Source: Lachnospiraceae bacterium OF09-6
GTDB lineage: Bacteria > Bacillota > Clostridia > Lachnospirales > Lachnospiraceae
NCBI GenBank assembly: GCA_003435055.1
Contig: QUMM01000027.1
Coordinates: 1 to 46,640 of the forward strand
Direction of reading: 5' to 3'
DNA: 46,640 nucleotides
Part shown: positions 8,236 through 18,955 of the stretch, one piece after another
How the letters are laid out: every line of letters begins with the position of its first letter
How positions within the stretch are numbered: position 1 is the stretch's first letter
Notes under the pieces: model-generated
Seen by the model: only the letters and a program-made list of their open reading frames with translations
Databases searched by the model: none
Told to the model about the DNA's origin: nothing
Program-made: the position numbers and the translations under genes

Positions 8236-9215
8236 TTATACATAATTGTAGATACCACGCACAGATACTTCTCCGGCGTAGACCTTTACCATGCTTCCAT
8301 CTTCTTTTTCCACCAGAAGCTGTCCCAGTTCATCAATACCACGGGCAATTCCGGTATATTCATTTCCAGGTTCCAGGACACGCACCTGCTGGTTTTGATT
8401 TACCAAAAGCTCTTGATAATCCCCGCGCAGCAGGTCATATCTCCATATTCCATAAATCGGTCATAGAAATCTTCAAAAGCTTCCATATGGGCACAGATAA
8501 GCGCCGCACGATCCACCTTTTCCCCCTTTTCCAGTATCAGAGAAGTGGCTATATCCTGGATTTCTTCTGGGAATTCAGTTACATTAGCATTAATACCAGT
8601 ACCAATAACGATGTAATGGATTGCTCCCAGTTCCATACTCATTTCTGTCAACGTTCCGGAAATCTTTTTTCCACGTATCACTACGTCATTTGGCCACTTA
8701 ATCTTCACATCCAGGCCAGTGACTTCTTTCACACTCTTCGCTACTGCCATACCTGCCACCAAAGTCATCATAGATGCCTTTTCCGGAGCCAGCTGCGGCC
8801 GAACCAGAATACTCATGGCTATGGCAGAACCATGAGGAGTCACCCAGGCCCGTCCTCTTCTTCCTTTTCCGCCAGACTGATAATCAGCTACTGCCAGCGT
8901 ACCATGGGGTGCACCTTCTTCTGCCATCTTCTTGATATAATCATTCGTAGAATCTACACTGTCCAGACAGATCAGATTCTTTCCAGCCCACCTGGTATGC
9001 ATCCGGCTCTCCAACTCCGTTTTGGAAATACTGTCAGGATATCCACAAAGGCGGTACCCTTTATTCTGTACCGCCTCGATCTGATATCCTTCATTTTTCA
9101 ACTGATTGATACCTTTCCAGACCGCAGTTCTGCTGACGCCAAAGCGTTCACACAGTTCCTGTCCGGAGATATACCCTTCTGACTGACGAAGGGCACTGAG
9201 AATCTCACTTTTCAT
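8236..9215 (-). CDS. birA: Biotin-[acetyl-CoA carboxylase] ligase / repressor BirA, frameshifted in this sequence
   Basis: Attaches biotin to carboxylase carrier proteins and may repress biotin genes. The N-terminal winged helix (residues 1-60, CERFGVSRTAVWKGI) is followed by the ligase core with GGKGRRGRAW (biotinyl-AMP loop), KWPNDV and GTGINAN. The frame breaks at about 8433-8436: the protein runs DMTCCAG and stops at 8400, while the next frame continues LLRGDYQELL...GNEYTGIARG...VSVRGIYNYV to a stop at 8236. Adding one base (probably GG to GGG) gives 326 residues, the normal length. I think this is a sequence error, not a real pseudogene. It starts 4 bases after argF. Confidence 0.85.
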
Positions 9216-9219
9216 ACTT

Positions 9220-10212
9220 TTACTGTTCTCCTAATGTGGCTGCCATCACTGCCTTGATGGTATGCATTCTGTTCTCTGCTTCCTCAAATACCTTAGACTG
9301 CGCAGATTCAAATACCTCATCTGTCACTTCCATCTCAGTCAGATTATATTTTTCTCCCATTTGTTTGCCGATCTTTGTCTTCAAGTCATGGAATGCTGGC
9401 AGACAATGCAGGAAGATTGCCTTCTCTCCAGCATTTTTCATTACTTCCTTTGTCACTTTATACGGAGAAAGATCTTTGATACGCTTTTCCCATACTTCAT
9501 CCGGTTCTCCCATGGATACCCACACATCGGTGTAGATTACATCTGCATCTTTGGTTCCTTCTTTCACATCTTCCGTCAGTGTGATCGTGGCTCCGGACTC
9601 TTTTGCATATCCTTTGCATGTCTCTACCAGTTCTTCATTCGGGAAATATTCTTTCGTGGTGCAGGCTACAAAATGCAGTCCCAGCTTTGCGCAGACGACC
9701 ATCAGGGAATTGCCCATATTGTATCTGGCATCTCCCATATAAACCAGCTTTCTGCCCTTCAGGTCTCCAAAATGTTCCCGGATGGTCAGCATATCTGCCA
9801 GCATCTGGGTTGGATGGTATTCATTCGTCAGTCCGTTCCATACCGGCACACCTGCATATTCTGCCAGTTCCTCCACAATTTCCTGACCATATCCACGATA
9901 TTCAATACCTTCAAACATTCTGCCAAGTACACGAGCCGTATCAGCAATGCTCTCTTTCTTTCCTATCTGTGATCCTGTTGGATCAAGATATGTGCATCCC
10001 ATTCCCAGATCATGTGCAGCTACTTCAAAGGCACAACGAGTACGGGTACTGGTTTTTTCAAAAATCAGAGCAATGTTTTTTCCCTTGTAATGATCTACCG
10101 GAATGCCTTTTTTCTTTTTCTCCTTTAAGTCTGCTGCCAGATCCAGCATATAGGTAATCTCATCTGGTGTAAAATCCTTCAGTGTTAAAAAATTACGTCC
10201 TTTTAAATCCAT
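9220..10212 (-). CDS. argF: Ornithine carbamoyltransferase
   Basis: 330 residues. Makes citrulline from ornithine and carbamoyl phosphate in arginine synthesis; in some anaerobes it runs in reverse in the deiminase pathway. Signatures are STRTR (55-59, carbamoyl phosphate), [13 protein letters not shown] and HCLPAFHD (ornithine and catalytic cysteine). No other arginine gene is nearby, so the direction cannot be told from context. It lies between qmcA and birA with short gaps. Confidence 0.95.
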   Translation of the reverse strand: MDLKGRNFLTLKDFTPDEITYMLDLAADLKEKKKKGIPVDHYKGKNIALIFEKTSTRTRCAFEVAAHDLGMGCTYLDPTGSQIGKKESIADTARVLGRMFEGIEYRGYGQEIVEELAEYAGVPVWNGLTNEYHPTQMLADMLTIREHFGDLKGRKLVYMGDARYNMGNSLMVVCAKLGLHFVACTTKEYFPNEELVETCKGYAKESGATITLTEDVKEGTKDADVIYTDVWVSMGEPDEVWEKRIKDLSPYKVTKEVMKNAGEKAIFLHCLPAFHDLKTKIGKQMGEKYNLTEMEVTDEVFESAQSKVFEEAENRMHTIKAVMAATLGEQ

Positions 10213-10241
10213 CTTCTAAAACCTTCTGTCTTTTATTTTTC

Positions 10242-11157
10242 TTACGCTTCTTTGGCCACTTCCACTGCTGCTTGATACTTCCTGCCAGATTCTGCATCTC
10301 AGACGGAATAATAATCTTGGTAGCCTGACCATCTGCGATCTTTGCCATCGCTTCAAAGCTCTTCAGTGTCAGTACTCTTTCATCTGCGCCAGCTCCTTCA
10401 GGAAACGGATACCATCTGCATTGGCCTGCTGTACCTTCAGAATGGCTGCTGCCTCACCTTCTGCCTCGCGGATCATTTTTTCTTTCTCTGCTTCCGCCTT
10501 CAGAATTGCAGATTCCTTGGCTGCCTGTGCATCCAGAATCATGGCTTCCTTCTTACCTTCTGCTACCAGAATTGCGGATTTCTTCTCACCTTCTGCCACC
10601 AGAATGGTCTCACGTCTTTCACGTTCTGCCTTCATCTGCTTCTCCATGGCCTCCTGAATGGCTGCCGGAGGAATGATATTCTTCAGTTCCACACGGTTCA
10701 CCTTGATGCCCCATGGATCTGTGGCTACATCCAGAGATGCTCTCATCTTGGTATTGATGGTTTCTCTGGAAGTCAGTGTCTCATCCAGTTCCAGATCTCC
10801 AATGATATTTCTTAATGTAGTTGCCGTCAGATTCTCAATGGCCATAATTGGATTTTCCACACCGTAAGTATATAACTTCGGATCGGTAATCTGAAAGAAT
10901 ACAACGGTATCGATCTGCATGGTAACGTTATCCTTGGTAATTACCGGCTGTGGCGGGAAATCGACTACCTGCTCTTTTAAAATCACTTTCTTTGCTACAC
11001 GGTCCAGAATCGGAACCTTGAAATGCAGTCCCACATTCCAGGTTGCGCGGTAACCGCCAAGCCGTTCTACTACCATTGCCTGTGCCTGTGGCACAATCCG
11101 AATGTTTCTTGCCAGTAATAATAAAATAATAATAAGAATGATAACTGCAATGCCCAT
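10242..11157 (-). CDS. qmcA: SPFH/band-7 membrane protein (QmcA-like), two frameshifts near the 3' end
   Basis: A membrane-anchored stomatin/prohibitin-type protein thought to organise membrane domains. One N-terminal membrane helix (residues 2-18) is followed by an SPFH domain (about 20-180, with VVERLGGYRATWNVGLHF) and a long Ala/Glu/Lys coiled coil (about 185-255). The written frame ends at 10369, but the family C-terminus continues in the other frames: GADERVLTLKSFEAMAKIADG, then TKIIIPSEMQNLAGSIK. Two one-base losses at about 10394 (CC to C) and 10271 (CC to C) explain this; corrected length is about 305 residues. nfeD ends one base upstream, the usual partner pair. Confidence 0.85.
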
Positions 11158-11158
11158 A

Positions 11159-11608
11159 TCAGTTGTTCTCCTTTTCCTTTACAATTAATTTTACACCTTC
11201 AATTACACAAATCTCAACAATCTTATCCTTTTCAATCCTCTTATCCTGATCCTGGGAGCGTGCTGTCCACTCCATTCCTCTGACCTGAACTTTTCCAGTG
11301 CTTTTCAGATTATCGATTTCTTCCAGAACCACACCTTCCATTCCAATCAGCTCATCCACATTGGTAGAAACATGTCCCTTATTCACATATTTTACCGCAA
11401 ATGGCCTTGTAAAAAACAGCAATAAAAAGGAAACTGCGACAAATGCCATCATCTGTGGCCAAAACTCCAGTCCACATACATTAGCGATCAATCCGGCCAA
11501 AGCACCTCCTGCGAACCAGATCGTCGTCAGCCCCATAGTCAGCAGTTCAATTACCAGCAACAGGATAAAGAGTATCATCCAATGCACCGGTAACATTACA
11601 AAATCCAT
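11159..11608 (-). CDS. NfeD family membrane protein
   Basis: 149 residues. Two or three N-terminal membrane helices (about 10-75) and a C-terminal OB-fold (GMEGVVLEEIDN...GKVQVRGMEWTARS). NfeD proteins pair with SPFH proteins; here the SPFH gene follows immediately. It is a short NfeD without the ClpP-like protease domain. AAAGGGGG before the start is a strong ribosome site. It is the first gene of the run that leads to lysS. Confidence 0.9.
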   Translation of the reverse strand: MDFVMLPVHWMILFILLLVIELLTMGLTTIWFAGGALAGLIANVCGLEFWPQMMAFVAVSFLLLFFTRPFAVKYVNKGHVSTNVDELIGMEGVVLEEIDNLKSTGKVQVRGMEWTARSQDQDKRIEKDKIVEICVIEGVKLIVKEKENN

Positions 11609-11685
11609 TCATATCCCCCTTTCTTTTTGCATATCTTATGTTCAAGAATGCTTCTGCATACTTTCGAACAGTATAACACACAAGG

Positions 11686-11727
11686 AAAAAAAATACCATA
11701 CCTGACACTCACGTATCTGGTATGGTA
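11686..11727 (-). terminator. Terminator of the wall hydrolase gene
   Basis: Stem TACCATACC (11694-11702) with its complement (11719-11727), followed on the minus strand by eight T. It separates the hydrolase from nfeD. Confidence 0.85.
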
Positions 11728-11749
11728 CTCTGACTTTTTATTTTCCTGA

Positions 11750-13006
11750 TTAGTAAAACTGATGCGCTCCGATCTTGGTTCCTTTTCCGGATCCTGTATT
11801 GAAATAAAGTGCTCCGCCTACCGTTCCTTCTCCATTCATGGCTGCCAGTGCCGCATCGTAGCAATCACTTGGTGCGCTTCCGACCACACCTGCCAGCTGT
11901 CCGCTGTACGCTGGTGTGAACTGACCACTTTCATAAATAACATCATGGATACTGTTTGCAAAAGAAGAACTTGCCACACGGTTCATAACTACCTGCCCTA
12001 CGGCAATCTTTCCTTCCATAGACTGGTTACCTGCCTCACAATAGATCAGGGCTGCCAGAAGATCCAGATCACTGCTGCTTACACTGGATGCAGCACTCTC
12101 CGTGCTTTCAGTCTCAGGTGCAGTATACTCTGTCTCAGGTGCCGTGTATTCGGTCTCTGGTACGGTATACTCGGTCTCCGGCACCGTGTACTCGGTCGCC
12201 GGTGTACTATATTCGCTCTCCGCAGTGTAGTAGTCGCTTCCATCGCCATAATATTCGGTCTCTGGTACGGTGTACTCTGTCTCAGCAGTATAGTCTGTGT
12301 AATCTGTATAGTATTCTGTCTCCGGTGTATAGTAAGTATCTGATGTGGTATCCTCAGCATAATACTCTGTCTCAGGAACATATTCCTCTGTCACATTATA
12401 TCCAGAAGCATCTGTACTCTCTGCCGGCGCTGTGTATGTACTCTGGTCTGCGCTTTCATCTACTGCAACTGCACCGTCCACTACCATGGTCGTCTGAACA
12501 TCTTCTGCTGCTACATAGGCCTTTTCTCCATTATCCAGCTGAATCTCTACCCAGTTGTCTGTGCTTCCCAGCACTTCATATCCTTCGCCTTCGTTCATGC
12601 TTCCAATAATGGAAGACGTATCTTCATGATCTGAGAAAATCTTTACATCATCCCAGGATGCTACTGCACCCTGTACACCATATACGGACTTCAACTCGTC
12701 TGCTTTTTCGTCAAATGCCAGATATTCGGTCTTCACATATCCGGTCTTGTTTCCTACTTCTACTTTGGTCCAGTCAGAATCCATGCTCTTGACAATGACG
12801 CCGCCCGCACTTGGTACATATCCGATCACAGCACTGCTATCGTCTGCGCTTTCACGAATCAGTAATTCGCTGCTGACGTTGGCCACTGCCACGTTCTTTC
12901 CACCACATCTGTTGCTGTCAGCCGCCATAACCGCTGTGGTTGACATCATTGAAAGTGTCAGGACTGAGACAGTACTACAAATTGCTGCTTTTGTTCTGTT
13001 TTTCAT
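11750..13006 (-). CDS. Secreted SH3-domain cell wall hydrolase (SleB/CwlJ-like)
   Basis: 418 residues from the ATG at 13006, which has GGAGG 7 bases upstream. Order: signal peptide (about 1-28, ends VMAADS); two bacterial SH3 domains (about 35-95, LLIRESADDSSAVIG; about 110-175, KIFSDHEDTSSIIG); a long Thr/Glu/Tyr/Pro-rich linker with TEYTVPE heptads (about 195-325); and a C-terminal Hydrolase_2 domain (AALIYCEAGNQSMEGKIAVG, VVMNRV) with the catalytic glutamate in CEAG. This domain occurs in spore-cortex and wall lytic enzymes. The spacer could span the wall. It has its own promoter and terminator. Confidence 0.9.
   Translation of the reverse strand: MKNRTKAAICSTVSVLTLSMMSTTAVMAADSNRCGGKNVAVANVSSELLIRESADDSSAVIGYVPSAGGVIVKSMDSDWTKVEVGNKTGYVKTEYLAFDEKADELKSVYGVQGAVASWDDVKIFSDHEDTSSIIGSMNEGEGYEVLGSTDNWVEIQLDNGEKAYVAAEDVQTTMVVDGAVAVDESADQSTYTAPAESTDASGYNVTEEYVPETEYYAEDTTSDTYYTPETEYYTDYTDYTAETEYTVPETEYYGDGSDYYTAESEYSTPATEYTVPETEYTVPETEYTAPETEYTAPETESTESAASSVSSSDLDLLAALIYCEAGNQSMEGKIAVGQVVMNRVASSSFANSIHDVIYESGQFTPAYSGQLAGVVGSAPSDCYDAALAAMNGEGTVGGALYFNTGSGKGTKIGAHQFY
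12103..12262. repeat. 21-bp tandem repeats coding TEYTVPE heptads
   Basis: The linker of the wall hydrolase is built from 21-bp units coding TEYT(V/A)PE, with about six recognisable copies and more diverged ones up to 12400. Such arrays change copy number easily and set linker length. Confidence 0.8.
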
Positions 13007-13097
13007 TACATAACCTCCGTATGTGCCGATGTTCTTCTCATTTTTTACATTTTCCAGCACATATTATTACAAAATTGTTAAGAAATTTTACAGTCAT

Positions 13098-13126
13098 ATT
13101 GTACGATAGTTAACTTTTTTTGTCAA
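13098..13126 (-). promoter_or_regulatory. Sigma-A promoter of the wall hydrolase
   Basis: On the minus strand TTGACA (13121-13126), a 17-base spacer and TACAAT (13098-13103), about 90 bases before the start codon. Confidence 0.75.
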
Positions 13127-13143
13127 CCCCTAAAAAATGCCGT

Positions 13144-13181
13144 AAAAAAGCCCTTTTACCAGTTTCCTGGCAAAGGGCTTT
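13144..13181 (-). terminator. Terminator of the pfkA-methyltransferase unit
   Basis: Stem AAAGCCCTTT (13147-13156) with AAAGGGCTTT (13172-13181), followed on the minus strand by T6, directly after the methyltransferase stop. Confidence 0.9.
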
Positions 13182-13183
13182 TT

Positions 13184-13957
13184 CTATCCACGTTGTCTTT
13201 TTACTTCATACATCAGAATCGCTGCTGCTACTGCTGCATTCAGTGACTCTACCTGTCCTTCCATCGGAATACGGATATAGGTATCTGCCTGCTCTGCTAA
13301 ATGGTCAGTCAGCCCATTTCCTTCATTTCCGATCAGAAATGCACACCCTTTTGTATAGTCTTCCTGATAGTAGTTCTGCCGTCCCTTCAGATGGGCTGCA
13401 TAGACCGCTACCTGCCGCTCTTTTATTTTACGCAGTACTTCATCCAGATCCTTTTCATAGGAAAACGGCATACGGTACAATGATCCCATCGTTGATCTTA
13501 CCGTCTTAGGATTATAAATATCCACCGTATCTGCACTCATAATGATGCCATCCACACCGGCACCTTCCGCTGTTCGAAAAATGGTTCCCAGATTGCCTGG
13601 ATCCTGCAGATTCTCCAGAATCATCAGATGAGGGTGCTCTTTTTTCAGCATCTCATCTAATGTATATTCCTTCTGACGTACCACGCAGAGCACTCCCTGG
13701 GGTGTCTGGGTATCGGATACTGTCGTAAATACCTTATCCGTCATCACTTCATAAGGAATATCCTTCAGAACAGCTCTGTTTTCTTCTTTTTCCAGAAAGC
13801 CTACTGATACATATGTGCGCACCAGCCGTTCTGTCGGCACTTCCCGAAACATGCGTACTCCTTCTACTACAAAAAGGCCTTCTTCCCGGCGTGTTCTGGA
13901 TTTTTTCATTAACTGAATCAGGTTCTTCACCTGCTTGTTCGCTGTACTTTCTATCAT
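13184..13957 (-). CDS. TrmH/SpoU-family RNA 2'-O-methyltransferase
   Basis: 257 residues. Methylates ribose in rRNA or tRNA using S-adenosylmethionine. The N-terminal substrate-binding domain (1-100) is followed by the SPOUT core with motif 1 (NLGTIFRTAEGAGVDGI), motif 2 (AFLIGNEGNGL) and motif 3 (IPMEGQVESLNAAVAAAI), which forms the cofactor knot. It is close to the RlmB/TsnR group; the target base cannot be read from the sequence. It lies 3 bases after pfkA and is followed by a terminator. Confidence 0.9.
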   Translation of the reverse strand: MIESTANKQVKNLIQLMKKSRTRREEGLFVVEGVRMFREVPTERLVRTYVSVGFLEKEENRAVLKDIPYEVMTDKVFTTVSDTQTPQGVLCVVRQKEYTLDEMLKKEHPHLMILENLQDPGNLGTIFRTAEGAGVDGIIMSADTVDIYNPKTVRSTMGSLYRMPFSYEKDLDEVLRKIKERQVAVYAAHLKGRQNYYQEDYTKGCAFLIGNEGNGLTDHLAEQADTYIRIPMEGQVESLNAAVAAAILMYEVKRQRG

Positions 13958-13960
13958 GCC

Positions 13961-14935
13961 TTATACCGACAGTGCCTTTGCTACTTCCCACATATATTCT
14001 GGCAAATCCTTTTGCATTGCCAGTGCCTCATCAATGTCAAAATCCGTAAAATCGCCATGACGGTATCCGACCACTCGATTTGTCTTTCCTGCACACAACA
14101 GATCTGCTGCATAAGCTCCCATCATGGATGCATAGACACGATCCTTACATGTAGGACTTCCTCCTCGCTGCATGTGTCCCAGAATGGTCGCTCTTGTCTC
14201 CACTCCGGTCGCTGCCTGAATACGACGAGCCATAGAGGTGGAATGTCCAATGCCTTCTGCATTGATAATAATATGATGCTTCTTTCCACGCTTTCTGCTA
14301 CGGATAATATTGTTGATCAGTTCCTGTTCATCATAATTGTAACGCTCCGGAACCAGAATATCTTCTGCTCCATTTGCAATACCACAATACAGGGCAATAT
14401 AGCCTGCATGTCGTCCCATTACTTCAATAATGCTGCAACGCTCATGAGAGGTGGAAGTATCCCTTACTTTATCGATAGCCTCCATGGCTGTGTTAATCGC
14501 AGTGTCAAATCCAATGGTATATTCGGTGCATGCAATATCCAGGTCAATGGTTCCAGGTACTCCAATAGTATTTACCCCCAATGCGGCCAGCTTCTGTGCG
14601 CCCGCAAAAGAACCATCTCCACCGATCACCACAAGTCCATCGATGCCGTGCTTCTTGCAGATCTCAGCTCCCAGTTTCTGTCCCTCTTCTGTACGGAACT
14701 CTGCGCATCTGGCAGTACCCAGGATGGTTCCTCCACGGGCGATGGTATCCGATACATCTCTGGCAGACATATCACGTATCTCTTCGTTTAATAGACCACT
14801 ATAACCACGGTAGATACCTTTTACCTTCTTGCCGTTGTAAATGGCTTTTCTGACTACTGCACGGATAGCTGCATTCATACCGGAAGCATCCCCGCCGCTG
14901 GTCAGTACGCCAATTGTCTTAATCTCTTTTTCCAT
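13961..14935 (-). CDS. pfkA: ATP-dependent 6-phosphofructokinase
   Basis: 324 residues. Phosphorylates fructose 6-phosphate in glycolysis. The ATP site shows GGDASGMNAAIR and GGDGSFAGA; glycine after GGD and PGTID indicate the ATP rather than the pyrophosphate type. The catalytic segment reads PGTIDLDI where most family members have TIDNDI; both aspartates are kept and only the residue between them differs. EVMGRHAGYIAL and the allosteric-site half follow. GGAGGAG lies before the start. dnaE is 73 bases upstream, as in many Clostridia. Confidence 0.95.
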   Translation of the reverse strand: MEKEIKTIGVLTSGGDASGMNAAIRAVVRKAIYNGKKVKGIYRGYSGLLNEEIRDMSARDVSDTIARGGTILGTARCAEFRTEEGQKLGAEICKKHGIDGLVVIGGDGSFAGAQKLAALGVNTIGVPGTIDLDIACTEYTIGFDTAINTAMEAIDKVRDTSTSHERCSIIEVMGRHAGYIALYCGIANGAEDILVPERYNYDEQELINNIIRSRKRGKKHHIIINAEGIGHSTSMARRIQAATGVETRATILGHMQRGGSPTCKDRVYASMMGAYAADLLCAGKTNRVVGYRHGDFTDFDIDEALAMQKDLPEYMWEVAKALSV

Positions 14936-15008
14936 GGTATCTCCTCCTCAAAAGGCTTTGCAGATTTGCTATATTTTTTCTATAGTGTAATGCATTTCAT
15001 TTGCATTT

Positions 15009-18000
15009 TCAAATAGTTTTTACATTTTCCATTCCGAATTTCTCTGCCAGTTTCTGGATCAGTTCTTCGTCTCCGTTCACTGTCCAGTTCTCAGACAGAC
15101 GTTTTACTGCTTTTGGCTCTCTGACATAGATCACCACTCTGTCTTTTCCGTCCGATTCTCTGAGAATATTATACAATTCCCGCTCCATGGACTGGTAGGC
15201 TTCTATATTTTGAAACTGAATCCAGATTTCTTTGTGAATTTCCTTAAAATTCTGTATTTTTTCACAGATCAGCTTACTTGGCTTGTCCTCTTCAACTGAC
15301 ACTCTTCCACTGATAAACACTTTTTCGTCTTCCACCAGCTGATGTTTATTTTTTTCATAGTCCCTTGGAAAGACTACCACTTCTACTGTACCCAGAAGGT
15401 CTTCCAGTGTCAGAAATGCCATGGTCTGATTGGTTCTGGTATACTTGATGGTCTTCTCTGTGATCATTCCACCTACTGTAGCCTTACTCCCGTCTGTCAC
15501 CCTGGAATGTCCGGTTTCTTCATCTAATGCAAAATCTGAAGTCACATTCGTGATATGTTTCTTCCAGATTCCTTCGTACTTTTCCAGTGGATGTCCACTT
15601 ACGTAAAAGCCCAACACTTCTTTTTCATAGGCCAGAAGCTGTTCTTTTTCGTACTCCTCTACTTTCGGCAGGCTGATCTCATACTCTTTCTTTTCTTCTT
15701 CCCCCACAAAATCAAACAGGGACATCTGACCGGTCATGGAATTCTTCTTTTCCTGATTGACAGAATCCATCAGCTGTGCATAAATCAGCATAAACTGATG
15801 CCGGTTACCTCCCAGGCTGTCAAACGCTCCAGATTTTATAAAGTTCTCTACGGTACGCTTATTGATCTCTTTTCCAGAAAGACGTTCCATAAAATTCTTC
15901 AGTGAAGTATACATTCCATTTCGCTTACGTTCCTCTACAATAGCAGCAATCACCGGTTTTCCCACACTTTTGATCGCTGACAGTCCATAACGAATATGAT
16001 TGCCATCTACCGTAAATCCACTTTCTCCCAGATTGATATCCGGTGGAAGAATCTCTATTCCCATCTGACGGCAGGTCATATGATATTCTGCTACCTTTGA
16101 AGAATTATCAATTACAGATGTCATCAGTGCTGCCATAAATTCCACCGGATAATAGTATTTCAGATAAGCGGTCTGATAGGAAACCACTGCATAAGCTGCT
16201 GCATGTGACTTATTAAAAGCATATTTGGCAAAATCAATCATATCATCATAGATCTTGTTTGCCACTTTCTCAGGAATTCCATTCTTGATACATCCTGGTA
16301 CGCCTTCTTCTTCATTGCCATATACAAAATTCTGACGCTCCTTTTCCATGACCGCAGCTTTCTTCTTCGACATGGCACGGCGGAGCAGGTCACTTCGTCC
16401 CAGCGTGTAACCACCCAGATCCCGCACAATCTGCATAACCTGTTCCTGGTACACGATACAGCCATAGGTAGCCTCCAGAATCGGCTTCAGCTGCGGACAG
16501 TCATAGGTAATACTTTCTGCGTTATTTTTTCCTTTGATATACTGTGGAATAAAATCCATTGGTCCCGGCCGGTACAATGCAATACCGGCTATGATATCCT
16601 CCAGACTCTCCGGCTTCAGCTCCTTCATAAAGTTTTTCATCCCGCACTTTCCAGCTGGAACACGCCATCTGTCTTTCCGGTGCTTAAAGAAGCCAGTACC
16701 TTCGGATCGTTATAATCTATGCGATCCATATCCAGTATCGTTCCTGTATTCTGCTCTACAAACTTCACTGCATTCTGGATTACAGTCAGAGTACGCAGGC
16801 CCAGGAAATCCATCTTCAATAGTCCCAGTTCCTCCAGTGTTGTCATCGTAAACTGGGTAATCGGAGATCCATCCGATCCAAGAGCCAACGGTACGTATTC
16901 ATCTGCTGCTTTCTGGCAGATGACCACACCTGCTGCATGCATGGAAGTATGCCGTGGCAGCCCCTCCAGTCGTCTGGACATATCGATCAGCCTGCGCATC
17001 TGACTGTCTTCTTCATACAGCTTCTTCAGATCCGGATTCATCTTCAATGCTTTATCTATGGTGATATTCAGTTCCTGCGGAATCATCTTGGCCACATTGT
17101 CTACAATCGCATAAGGAATATCCATCACGCGCCCCACATCACGGATGACACCTCTGGCGGCCAGAGTTCCGAACGTAACAATCTGTACGACTTTTTCCTT
17201 ACCATATTTGCGCACTACATAATCGATGACTTCCTGCCTTCTCTCGAAGCAAAAGTCTACGTCAATATCCGGCATGGACACTCGTTCCGGATTCAGAAAA
17301 CGTTCAAACAGCAGATTGTATTTAATCGGATCCAGCTTCGTAATCCCCAGCGTATAAGACACCAGACTGCCGGCTGCCGAGCCACGTCCAGGTCCCACCA
17401 TAATATCATGCTGCCTTGCATAATGGATAAAATCCCAGACAATCAGGAAATAATCCACATATCCCATCCTCTGAATGATTCCCAGTTCATAATTCAGCCG
17501 TTCCTTTAGCTCTTCTGCCTGCTTTTCCTCATAACGCTCTGCCAGTCCGTCAAAACACAGCTTATTCAGATATTCCCATGAGGAATAGCCTTCCGGTACA
17601 TCAAACTTTGGCAGCTTGGTCACACCAAATTCAATCTCTACATGACAACGATCTGCTATCTTCTGCGTATTTTCCAACGCCTGCAAGGCATACGGGAACA
17701 GCTGCGCCATCTCTTCCGGCGATTTTACATAGTACTGTCCACCTTCATAACGCATACGTTCTTCGTCATCCAGCTTCTTTCCAGTCTGAATACACAGCAA
17801 GATATCATGGGAATCTGCGTCCTCTGCATAGGTGTAATGTACATCATTGGTGACTACCAGCTCGATTCCTGTTTCTTTGCTCATACGCAGAAGCTGCTGA
17901 TTTACCATTTTCTGTTCTGGTATGCCATGGTCCTGCAATTCCAGAAAATAATTTCCTTTTCCAAAAATCTGCTCATGCTCCAGTGCCGCTTTTTTTGCCT

Positions 18001-18466
18001 CTTCATACAGCCCCCGTGTCAGATACTTCTGTACCTCACCGGCCAGACAGGCACTCAAGGCAATAATTCCCTCATGATATTCTTCCAGTACCGAACGATC
18101 CACACGAGGCTTATAATAATACCCTTCTGTATACCCCCTGGATACAATCTTCATCAGATTACTGTATCCCTTATTATTTTCTGCCAGAAGCACCAGATGG
18201 TAATAACGGTCATCTCCACTGGACTTTTCTCTGTCAAACCTGGAGCCAGGTGCCACATAAACCTCACAGCCCAGAATCGGATTGATCCCTTCTGCTCTGG
18301 CTGCACGATAAAAATCAATCACACCAAACATCACACCATGATCAGTGATCGCTGCACTGTTCATGCCCAGTTCTTTTACGCGGCTCACGTATTCTTTAAT
18401 CTTATTCGAACCATCCAACAGACTGTACTCTGTATGGACATGCAAATGTGTAAAATTCAAATTCAA
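15009..18466 (-). CDS. dnaE: DNA polymerase III alpha subunit DnaE, one-base frameshift in this sequence
   Basis: An essential replicative polymerase. The 5' part (16637-18466) holds the PHP domain (THLHVHTEYSLLDG) and polymerase palm and finger motifs (GPGRGSAAGSLVSY, PDIDVDFCFERR). It stops at GVFQLESAG. The next frame goes straight on with MKNFMKELKPESLEDIIAG, then helix-hairpin-helix and OB domains (VGGMITEKTIKYTRTNQTMAFL) to 15009. One G lost from a GGGG run at about 16641-16643 explains the break; corrected length is about 1,150 residues, normal for DnaE1. A real null is unlikely. The start is TTG: the codon at 18460 is better placed behind GAGG than the one at 18466. Confidence 0.92.
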
Positions 18467-18491
18467 ACCTCATTTCGTAAACTAAAATATG

Positions 18492-18546
18492 AAAAAAGAC
18501 CGATGTAAAATGTCTTTTTTAAGTATAACATTTTACACCGGTCTTT
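18492..18546 (-). terminator. Long hairpin terminator between the HPr-like gene and dnaE
   Basis: A roughly 18-bp imperfect stem (18495-18513 with 18528-18546, one bulge) followed on the minus strand by T6. It lies right before dnaE, so dnaE transcription needs read-through or a promoter inside this gap. Confidence 0.85.
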
Positions 18547-18572
18547 GATAGTATTTTCTAACAGTAAATTTA

Positions 18573-18806
18573 TTAGCCGTTGATCATGAAGTTCAGCAGT
18601 TTATCTACATCTTCCTTTTCATATGCAAGAATCTCCATCTCCGGGATCTCACCATTGGAGAAGATATTTGCCAGGGAAACATACTGGCACAGCTTAGACT
18701 TCAGATTCAGTCTGTCACCTTCACCTGTTACTAATTCTACTTTTCCCTTGCAGCTGTCAACTACATCAAAAAACTTGTTAATATCTGTAATATTCTGTAC
18801 TTTCAT
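18573..18806 (-). CDS. HPr-like small protein without the phosphorylated histidine
   Basis: 77 residues. KVELVTGEGDRLNLKSKLCQY and the C-terminal EILAYEKEDVDKLLNFM follow the HPr pattern (AKSIM...I.....EDE....L). The position where HPr carries its active histidine has no histidine; in fact the protein has none. It is therefore unlikely to carry phosphate in the sugar PTS and may be a structural or regulatory relative. AAAGGAG precedes the start and a strong terminator follows, so it is a single-gene unit upstream of dnaE. Similar proteins sit at this place in related genomes, as far as I recall. Confidence 0.6.
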   Translation of the reverse strand: MKVQNITDINKFFDVVDSCKGKVELVTGEGDRLNLKSKLCQYVSLANIFSNGEIPEMEILAYEKEDVDKLLNFMING

Positions 18807-18955
18807 CTTATACTCCTTTCATCGCAATTCTCTTCTGCGATCCACTTTTCTTATCTCTCTTTGCTACACCCATACTATATGCGGTTTGCAGCAAAATTAC
18901 AAGTGATTTTACAGCTTTCTCCATTTTGACGAGAAATTATCAAAGTTTGTTTTGC

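Noticed and set aside
12103..12262. Possible CRISPR-like array
   Set aside because: The 21-bp units are contiguous coding repeats without spacers and translate to a regular heptad in the hydrolase.
12079..12381. Long antisense frames across the TEYTVPE repeat region
   Set aside because: Shadow frames caused by the repetitive composition of the hydrolase linker.
13961..14935. Pyrophosphate-dependent phosphofructokinase because of the unusual TIDLD
   Set aside because: The GGDGS and PGTID glycines are those of the ATP type; the change lies between the two catalytic aspartates.
15009..18466. Two separate polymerase genes or a genuinely split DnaE
   Set aside because: The two parts meet exactly at the conserved ESAG-MKNF junction and one base in a G run restores a normal-length protein.
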